This document shows, piece by piece, positions 34,728 through 40,003 of a stretch of 40,003 nucleotides of DNA. A program made the position numbers and the translations under genes. The stretch comes from Candidatus Phytoplasma pini (lineage in GTDB: Bacteria; Bacillota_I; Bacilli_A; Acholeplasmatales; Acholeplasmataceae). The notes under the pieces were generated by a model. The model saw only the letters and a list, made by a program, of their open reading frames with translations, was not told the DNA's origin and did no database searches. Position 1 is the first letter of the stretch; every line of letters starts with the position of its first letter. The stretch lies in contig NZ_VIAE01000004.1 of the NCBI RefSeq assembly GCF_007821455.1, positions 1 through 40,003 of the forward strand, written 5' to 3'.

Positions 34728-34964
34728 CTAATCGTTTTGGATATGTACTAATAAATCACCTACTTGAATTTCTTCTTTTTCTTTTTTATATATTTTAAAG
34801 ACAGTTCCTTTAGTAGGTGAAGTTATTTCAACAGTTATTTTCGCTGTTTCAACAGAAACTAAAACATCTCCTTCGTTAACTTTATCACCTTCTTTGCGTT
34901 CCCAAGTTACGATTTTACCTTCGTTGATACCTTCTCCAACATCATTAAAACGTAATTCAACCAT
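34728..34964 (-). CDS. Free-standing lipoyl-domain protein of pyruvate dehydrogenase
   Basis: 78 residues that are just one complete lipoyl domain: FNDVGEGINEGKIVTWERKEGD ... GDVLVSVETAKITVEI, lipoyl lysine K42 in ETAK (the commoner form is ETDK), then SPTKGTVFKI and VGDLLVHI. AAAGAGGTCG ahead of the ATG serves as ribosome binding site. Normally this domain is the N-terminus of E2; here it ends in TAG 48 bases before the E2 catalytic gene. As a soluble carrier it could shuttle between E1, E2 and E3 as GcvH does in glycine cleavage. Target of LplA. Confidence 0.93.
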   Translation of the reverse strand: MVELRFNDVGEGINEGKIVTWERKEGDKVNEGDVLVSVETAKITVEITSPTKGTVFKIYKKEKEEIQVGDLLVHIQND

Positions 34965-35068
34965 TTTTTTCGACCTCTTTTTATTTTTGATTTATTTTTT
35001 GAATTTTTTATTATTGATGTAAAAACATATAAAATGATTAAAAATAATCATTTTATGATAATGTAAAA

Positions 35069-36070
35069 CTAATTAAAAATTTTTTTAATCCCATGAATTA
35101 TTTTATTAGGATTTAACATTTGATGATGTTCTCCTCTTGCAAGAGGCATAATAATGTCATATCCAGTGATTCTTTTTGGAGAACATTTAAGATAAGAAAA
35201 AATATTTTCATTAACTAAAGTTATTAACTCTCCAGCTGGTCCAAAAGTTCTTGTAGCTTCATGTGCAACGACTAATCTTCCTGTTTTTTTAACAGAATTT
35301 AAAATAGTTTCTTTGTCTATAGGATTGATAGTTCTTAAATCTATTAATTCAACAGAAATATTTTCTTTTTCTAAAATTTTAATTGCTGATTGAGCGATTA
35401 CAATTGCAGAACTCCAAGCAATTAAAGTTATATCTTTACCTTTTTTGACAATATTTGCTTTACCAATTTCAACTTCATATTCTTCAACAGGAATATCTTG
35501 TTTGGTACTTCGATATAATAATTTAGGTTCCATATAAACAACAGGATTGGGATCTTTAACAGCAGCTATTAAAAGTCCTTTAGCATCATAAGGAGAAGAA
35601 GGAACTACCACTTTTAAACCAGGAATAGAACCAAAAATAACTTCTAAAGATTCTGAGTGATGTTCTAAAGCTTTAACGCCGCCACCGACAGGAAATTTAA
35701 TTACCATAGGGCAAGAAAAAGTATTACGAGAACGATTTCTCATTCTAACTCCGTGGGAAATTAAATCTTGTAACCCTGAATAAACAAAACCATCAAATTG
35801 GATTTCTGCAATAGGTCTTAACCCATTTATAGCCATCCCAATAGCACTACCAATAATAGCAGATTCAGAAATAGGAGTATCGAAAACACGTTTTTCTCCG
35901 TATTTAGCTTGTAAACCAGCAGTAAGTCTAAAAACGCCTCCTAATTTACCAATATCTTGACCAAATAGAAAAATTTTAGAATCTTTAGCTAAAAGAATAT
36001 CTAGAGTATGATTTATCGCTTGTAAGAGATTTACTGTTAACAATTGGGGAGAGTTGTTTTGATTTTTCAT
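35069..36070 (-). CDS. pdhB: Pyruvate dehydrogenase E1 beta subunit
   Basis: 333 residues. Typical of E1 beta: LLAKDSKIFLFGQDIGKLGGVFRLT, VFDTPISESAIIGSAIGMA, FDGFVYSGLQDLISHGVRM, MVIKFPVGGG, and the C-terminal domain VELIDLRTINPIDKETI with VVAHEATRTFGPAGEL. With E1 alpha it decarboxylates pyruvate using thiamine diphosphate and acetylates the lipoyl group. It starts 2 bases after the pdhA stop, so the two are probably translationally coupled. Confidence 0.96.
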   Translation of the reverse strand: MKNQNNSPQLLTVNLLQAINHTLDILLAKDSKIFLFGQDIGKLGGVFRLTAGLQAKYGEKRVFDTPISESAIIGSAIGMAINGLRPIAEIQFDGFVYSGLQDLISHGVRMRNRSRNTFSCPMVIKFPVGGGVKALEHHSESLEVIFGSIPGLKVVVPSSPYDAKGLLIAAVKDPNPVVYMEPKLLYRSTKQDIPVEEYEVEIGKANIVKKGKDITLIAWSSAIVIAQSAIKILEKENISVELIDLRTINPIDKETILNSVKKTGRLVVAHEATRTFGPAGELITLVNENIFSYLKCSPKRITGYDIIMPLARGEHHQMLNPNKIIHGIKKIFN

Positions 36071-36072
36071 TT

Positions 36073-37179
36073 TTATTTTCCTCCATCAGATTTTTCTAAT
36101 GTTTTTAAAAATTCTTGATGTTCTTTGTATTGTTCCTTTAATTGAGGAGTCATTTGGTCGTAAATATTTTCAAAAATTTCTATTGGTTCTACTTTGTCAC
36201 CATAATTAAGAATTCTTTGATGTGTTTCATGAACATGATTTTTGGCTTCTTCTTCAATTTTATTAATTAATTCTGACGTTAAAATGTTTTTATTTGATAA
36301 ATATTTTTGAAAACGTTGAATAGGATCTTTTTTTTGCCATTCTAATTCTTCATCTTTGGAACGATATAAACTAGTATTATCATTTGTAGTATGAGCGCCC
36401 ATACGATAAGTGAAAATTTCTATTAAAGATGGTCCTTTTCCTTGTCGAGCTTCTTCAATATATTTTTTCATTGCAACATGTACGGCTAAAATATCATTAC
36501 CATCAACTTGAATACTAGGTATACCGAAAGCATATGCTTTTTCTGCTAATGTTTCTGTACGAGAAGCTATTTTTCTAGGAGTTGAAATTGCATATTGATT
36601 ATTTTGAATAGCGACTACTAAAGGAACTTGATATACAGAAGCATAATTTAACCCTTCATAAAATTCTCCATGAGCAGTTCCACCGTCACCGATAGTAGCT
36701 AAAGTAACTTCTTTTTTATTTTGTAATTTACTAGCTAAAGCTAAACCAGCTCCTATATTAATACTTGAACCAATAATAATATTAACAGGCAACATATGTT
36801 TAGAAAAATCCATTTTAGAACCTTTTTCGTTACCGAACCAATATAAATATACATTTTCTAAAGGAATTCCGCGATATAAATATATTCCTATATCACGAAA
36901 ATATGGAGAAACCCAATCTGAATCTTGTAAAGCTGATGCCGAACCTACCTGTCCTGCTTCATGACCTTTATTGATAACATAATTAAGCATTCTTCCTTGA
37001 CGTTGATATTCTACAGCTTTTATATCCGCTACCCTTGATAAAACCATTGTTTTGTACATTTTAAGTAATTTTTCTTCGGATAATTTAGGTTCTAATTGAT
37101 AATTAACAATATTTCCTTCAAAATCTAAAATTTGTAATCTTTTTTCTTTCCAACAATCATTTTTATCAATTATTTTCAT
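36073..37179 (-). CDS. pdhA: Pyruvate dehydrogenase E1 alpha subunit
   Basis: 368 residues. Thiamine-diphosphate motif GDG (164-166) through NN (193-194) in GDGGTAHGEFYEGLNYASVY ... IQNNQYAIS, plus YRMGAHTTNDN with the phosphorylation-loop region. AAAAGGAG lies 6 bases before the ATG, the strongest site of the operon. First gene of pdhA-pdhB-lipoyl-pdhC-pdhD. Phytoplasmas lack most of central metabolism, so acetyl-CoA production by this complex is one of few energy-yielding routes left. Confidence 0.97.
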   Translation of the reverse strand: MKIIDKNDCWKEKRLQILDFEGNIVNYQLEPKLSEEKLLKMYKTMVLSRVADIKAVEYQRQGRMLNYVINKGHEAGQVGSASALQDSDWVSPYFRDIGIYLYRGIPLENVYLYWFGNEKGSKMDFSKHMLPVNIIIGSSINIGAGLALASKLQNKKEVTLATIGDGGTAHGEFYEGLNYASVYQVPLVVAIQNNQYAISTPRKIASRTETLAEKAYAFGIPSIQVDGNDILAVHVAMKKYIEEARQGKGPSLIEIFTYRMGAHTTNDNTSLYRSKDEELEWQKKDPIQRFQKYLSNKNILTSELINKIEEEAKNHVHETHQRILNYGDKVEPIEIFENIYDQMTPQLKEQYKEHQEFLKTLEKSDGGK

Positions 37180-37809
37180 TAAAAACTCCTTTTAATCTAA
37201 AAATTAAATGTTAATAAATTAGTTTCAAAATATTAAAAATAAAAATTTAAATTATAATATATAGTAAATTATTTTTTTATATTAAACTAATTTTTTTATT
37301 ATCTAGATAAAATTCAAATAAAAAAATAAATAAATTTCTTTATTTTTGTATTTTTAAACTACCATAAATAATAATAAACCTAATTACATATTCAATTATA
37401 ACTTATTTTTATTTTTTTATTTATTTTAAGTAATTCATAAGTATTATTTTTCGTTTTTTTAATCAAAAATCTAATTATTATTAAAATTAATATCTTTCTT
37501 TATTTTTCTAATAAAAAAATTAAAAATATTTATAATAATTTTGGATTTTTTATGAAAACAATTTATTTTTCATTTAACATAAAATAAATAAATTTATTGA
37601 ATTTTTAAAAATACTAATAAATCAAATATTTTTGATAAGCGATAAAAAAACTGTAAAAAATAAAAAAATAATTTTATTTTCAATTATTAGAACTTAAACC
37701 CTTTTAGAAATAAAATCTTTTATTTTGGTGACAATTTAATTTTTCATGTTAAGATGTAGGTAATTAATAAATTAATTTGATTTCTAAAAAGTTCTTTTTT
37801 AGAAAAAAA
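37180..37809. other. Intergenic region upstream of pdhA
   Basis: About 630 A/T-rich bases without a supported gene. The pdh promoter should be here, but the best reading (TTGAAA, 16 bases, TAATTT on the minus strand near 37210-37240) is weak. A perfect 10-bp-arm hairpin lies at 37781-37805. Confidence 0.45.
37781..37805. repeat. Perfect 10-bp stem-loop
   Basis: TTTCTAAAAA, loop GTTCT, TTTTTAGAAA. On the minus strand it follows the decayed gene at 37810-38276 and could have been its terminator. Confidence 0.55.
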
Positions 37810-38276
37810 ATTGTCTTTTTAACGGTTCCATTTTACTGAAGCACAACCAGCTGCCCTAAGTTAAAATCTCTTCGACTTCTTCTTAGGTGGATTCCATGTT
37901 ATTTATATTTCAATTAAGCAACAAATAACTTTTATAATATCATTGTTGGTTTGTATACTATACGAATTATGTAACTGCGTATAGGTTACGATATTACATC
38001 TCTAATATGCGTTCTTAGCCCATTTCAGAGTTTTCCATAGGTATAAAATCAACTTGCGAATTCTTCTTGGTTAGTTATTTCGCCTCAAATCGCTTTTTAG
38101 CTCTGATGTAATCCGTTGTTTTTTCGTTCATACGAACCGAGCTAATGCTGCAAGATCTTAATCAACTTTGTAGTTGGTTAAACTACGAATATTTTAGTAT
38201 CTTTGGCTTCCGCTTCTTTGCTATAAATTTTCTGAATTAATTCTTTAGTAAATTGTTCAGTTATTCTTTCGTTCAT
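37810..38276 (-). pseudogene. Decayed gene A (N-terminal 32 codons open, then frameshifts)
   Basis: An ATG at 38276 behind AAAAAAGGA opens 32 codons (MNERITEQFTKELIQKIYSK ...) ending in TAA at 38178. Continuing in other frames gives coherent pieces: LTNYKVD-DLAALARF, then TTDYIRAKKRFEA, TNQEEFAS, and GLRTHIRDVIS, broken by stops. G+C is clearly higher than in the surroundings. A related remnant lies inverted at 38866-38940. The 32-codon peptide could still be made. I do not recognise the parent protein; phage or mobile-unit origin is likely. The left boundary is approximate. Confidence 0.55.
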
Positions 38277-38317
38277 TTTTTCCTTTTTTAAACATAAAAA
38301 TTTATAATAATAAAAAA

Positions 38318-38674
38318 TTATCTATCTTTTGGATAATCTCCTAAAAGAATAAAAAGACCAGAAAGAAAACTCAAAGTAGGAAAACAAATAATGCCAACAA
38401 TAATACGTGTTAGATTACTTGCTTCACCGCGAAAAATAGATAAATTAAGCATAGTCCACAACAAACATATAATAAAAAATAAAACATTATAAATTACTGG
38501 TGAAAACAAAAACAAATTATGATCCGAATTATAATTATACAAAAACATACCAACAGAACCAAAACAACACCCAAGAAGACCAATAAAACTCCAAAATAAT
38601 TGGAAAAAACAACCAAGTTTAATAAGGTCACCAACAAATCTTCTTTGTGAATATGTATGTTTTAAATAAGCCAT
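38318..38674 (-). CDS. Small polytopic membrane protein of unknown function
   Basis: 118 residues with three or four hydrophobic segments (about 18-47, 56-78, 87-112), a basic start (YSQRRFVGDLIKLG) and a polar end (GDYPKDR). The pattern of a Gly-rich first helix pair and GLFILLGDYP at the end resembles small Firmicutes membrane proteins such as DUF4064-like ones, but this is not firm. It lies between two inverted decayed remnants of one gene, so it may have arrived with a mobile segment. GATAGG is about 9 bases before the ATG. Confidence 0.65.
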   Translation of the reverse strand: MAYLKHTYSQRRFVGDLIKLGCFFQLFWSFIGLLGCCFGSVGMFLYNYNSDHNLFLFSPVIYNVLFFIICLLWTMLNLSIFRGEASNLTRIIVGIICFPTLSFLSGLFILLGDYPKDR

Positions 38675-38826
38675 TTTTTAATTACCTATCTTTCTTTTTT
38701 ATTTTTTAATCTATATATTTTCTTTAGTTAAAATTTTTTTTAAATAAATTGTATCATTTTATTGGAGATATAGATTCAAAAAAAACGCATGGGGTTTTCT
38801 ATATTTTGAAATAAGTTTATAACTTT

Positions 38827-38841
38827 CTGCTAATGTAGCAG
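38827..38841. repeat. Short hairpin in a GC-richer patch
   Basis: CTGCTA-ATG-TAGCAG, a 6-bp stem with a 3-base loop, lying just before decayed gene B. Confidence 0.4.
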
Positions 38842-38865
38842 CGTTGGAGCGTGTTCTTTTTTAAT

Positions 38866-38940
38866 ATCAACGGTTTAACAAATTATTAAGGTGATTAAGA
38901 CCTTATAGCATTAGCTCGATTCTATTGAAAGTTTGGTTCT
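38866..38940 (+). pseudogene. Decayed gene B, inverted copy of part of decayed gene A
   Basis: Bases 38873-38921 match the reverse complement of about 38133-38183 at 41 of 51 aligned positions without gaps. The plus-strand reading gives LTNY-GD-DLIALARFY, against LTNYKVD-DLAALARF in gene A. Both have stops at equivalent places. The flanking sequence has diverged, so ends are approximate. Confidence 0.5.
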
Positions 38941-38960
38941 TTGTTTTAATTATTCTTTTT

Positions 38961-39080
38961 CTATTCTATATCGTTTTCTAATTTTTCAATTAAATTTAAA
39001 ATAAAACTAAAATCACTAATATTTTTAACGTTATTAAAAACAACAAAATAATTATTTTTATTTTTTTTAAAAAAATTCAT
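38961..39080 (-). CDS. 39-residue peptide with a good ribosome binding site
   Basis: ATG 39080 preceded by AGAAAGGA at 9-base spacing, which is better than for many large genes here. The product starts MNFFKKNKNNYFVVFNNVKN and ends LNLIEKLENDIE. It looks like the N-terminal piece of a longer soluble protein cut by the rearrangement that placed decayed gene B beside it, but it may be a real small protein. No family is recognised. Confidence 0.45.
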   Translation of the reverse strand: MNFFKKNKNNYFVVFNNVKNISDFSFILNLIEKLENDIE

Positions 39081-39541
39081 GCTTTAATATCCTTTCTAAT
39101 AAATAATATTATCTAATAAATAAAATATATTAAAATAATATTAAAATTGTATTATCTTCTAAAAAAACGATTACTATTATTATATAAATTTTATTTTGTT
39201 AATGTTAAATAAAAAAGTTTTATATATTAATTAATTGGTAATAGGTTACAAGAATTTATTATATCTTGTTTATTCTATTCTTTCTAGGGTTCTGGGGTAG
39301 TTGTGATGATAAAAGAAAAAGACCCTGGAAAGGGTCTTAATCCTATAAATCAACTATCTTATTTTGTCAGCGATGCTTTTTTGCTGGTTTTGTTTCTTCT
39401 TGTTTTGTATTAACAGTATATCTCTTGTTCAGCATATTTATTCTGAATTAATCTTTTTACCTTTTTCAAACTTGGAAAAAGCAAAATCAATTATCAAAAG
39501 TTTTTATAATATTCCTAATTAAAATGTTTTGAACAAATTAT
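39081..39541. other. Decayed region between small ORFs
   Basis: About 460 bases. Minus-strand fragments such as KFEKGKKINSE and MLNKRYTVNTKQEETKPAKKHR (22 codons, stop at about 39370) suggest a broken gene, but none has a ribosome binding site at a useful distance. A strong terminator is at 39311-39338. Confidence 0.35.
39311..39338 (-). terminator. Strong rho-independent terminator
   Basis: AAGACCCT, loop GGAA on the plus strand, AGGGTCTT; on the minus strand the stem is followed by TTTCTTTT. The GC-rich stem and T tail make it the most classical terminator of the window. It probably ends the transcript of the repeat-protein gene 200 bases upstream. Confidence 0.9.
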
Positions 39542-40003
39542 TTAGTTTTTTGGTTTTTTCTTCAAATTTTGATTTTTATTGATAACAAACATGACAAATA
39601 TGATACTCATAATAACAATCACAAGAAAAAATATTGTTATATTAAAACTTTTGTTAATTTCATTATCTGTTGCTGTAAATCCAGCATTTTTTAATTCTGT
39701 TGCTGTAAATTGAGCATTTATTAATTCTTTTGCTTTAAATCCAGCATCTTTTAAATCTTTTACTGTATAGTCAGCTTTTAATTCTGTTGCTGTAAATCCA
39801 GCATCTTTTAAATCTTTTACTGTATAGTCAGCTTTTAATTCATTTGCTTTAAATCCAGCATTTTTTAATTCTGTTGCTGCAAATCCAGCATTTTTTAATT
39901 CTGTTGCTGTAAATCCAGCATCTTTTAATTCTGTTGCTTGAAATCCAGCATTTTTTAATTCTGTTGCTGTAAATCCAGCATCTTTTAAATCTTTTACTGT
40001 ATA
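39542..40003 (-). CDS. Decapeptide-repeat membrane protein, C-terminal part (cut by window edge)
   Basis: The visible 153 residues consist of tandem 10-residue units with consensus DAGFTATELK (for example NAGFQATELK, NAGFAATELK, DAGFKAKELI), mixed with a 9-residue variant ADYTVKDLK. A single membrane segment (SFNITIFFLVIVIMSIIFVMFVI) and a Lys-rich tail (KNQNLKKKPKN) end the protein. The repeat region is therefore likely outside, anchored by its C-terminus. About ten units are visible and more lie beyond the window. The 27- and 30-bp DNA units are nearly identical, so copy number can vary by slippage. 'AGF/Y.A.EL' repeats occur in diverse bacteria and protists without a firm function. Confidence 0.85.
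   Translation of the reverse strand, partial: YTVKDLKDAGFTATELKNAGFQATELKDAGFTATELKNAGFAATELKNAGFKANELKADYTVKDLKDAGFTATELKADYTVKDLKDAGFKAKELINAQFTATELKNAGFTATDNEINKSFNITIFFLVIVIMSIIFVMFVINKNQNLKKKPKN
39660..40003 (-). repeat. In-frame 30/27-bp tandem repeats
   Basis: Repeated CTGTTGCTGTAAATCCAGCA-type units on the plus strand, alternating TTTTTTAATT and TCTTTTAATT joints; the CTTTTACTGTATAGTCAGC variant occurs at least twice in full. The array runs off the window edge. Confidence 0.9.

Noticed and set aside
37810-38276. RNA gene (RNase P RNA, tmRNA or group II intron) because of the higher G+C and hairpins
   Set aside because: The diagnostic motifs I know (GAGGAAAGUCC of RNase P, a tRNA-like end of tmRNA, domain V of group II introns) are absent, and protein fragments shared with an inverted copy fit a decayed gene better.
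39660-40003. CRISPR array because of regular repeats
   Set aside because: The units are contiguous without unique spacers and are translated in frame as decapeptides.
1-40003. tRNA and rRNA genes
   Set aside because: The less AT-rich intergenic patches were searched for T-loop-like and anticodon-arm patterns and none folded convincingly; no rRNA-like sequence was seen.

Overview
The window is extremely AT-rich, uses UGA as stop and UGG for Trp, and carries a small Firmicutes-type core gene set among many anchored or secreted proteins of no known family. This combination fits a 'Candidatus Phytoplasma' chromosome (a wall-less Mollicute living inside plants and insects). UGA as a stop argues against Mycoplasma and Spiroplasma. 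I cannot name the species from sequence alone.

Layout. 1-7.1 kb: the N-terminal part of a membrane AAA protease (ftsH, cut by the window edge), a large anchored protein of unknown function, three tiny coupled membrane proteins, and a 986-residue anchored trypsin-like protease with a second, degenerate protease domain. 7.5-12.5 kb: the heat-shock operon hrcA-grpE-dnaK-dnaJ behind a good promoter and a CIRCE operator; GrpE carries an unusual cysteine-rich segment. 12.6-14.7 kb: lipoate-protein ligase and an ECF S-component resembling ThiT. 14.7-22.6 kb: recU, two tandem RNase J paralogues (the first has lost its metal-binding residues), a small unknown gene, mutM, and the replication-initiation pair dnaB-dnaI. 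23.1-29 kb: a minus-strand accessory island with a truncated OTU-type cysteine protease, two proteins sharing an unrecognised repeated domain, a membrane-anchored AAA+ ATPase without a protease domain, and a secreted protein. 29-32.4 kb: a gene desert with strong palindromes, a Bax-inhibitor-1-like membrane protein, a YqaJ-type exonuclease and TatD. 32.5-37.2 kb: the pyruvate dehydrogenase operon, in which E2 is split into a free lipoyl domain and a separate catalytic protein. 37.2-40 kb: decayed DNA, including two inverted remnants of one gene around a small membrane protein, a 39-residue ORF, and the C-terminal end of a decapeptide-repeat membrane protein.

How the genes work together. LplA would attach lipoate to the free-standing lipoyl domain, and a ThiT-like importer would supply the thiamine needed by the E1 subunits of the same complex. 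The accessory proteins are mostly built as a short basic N-terminus, one membrane segment and a long hydrophilic body, as expected for proteins that meet host cytoplasm. The best candidates for an undescribed system are the 23-29 kb island and the anchored serine protease with its degenerate partner domain. All functional calls come from reading motifs; no database search was made.
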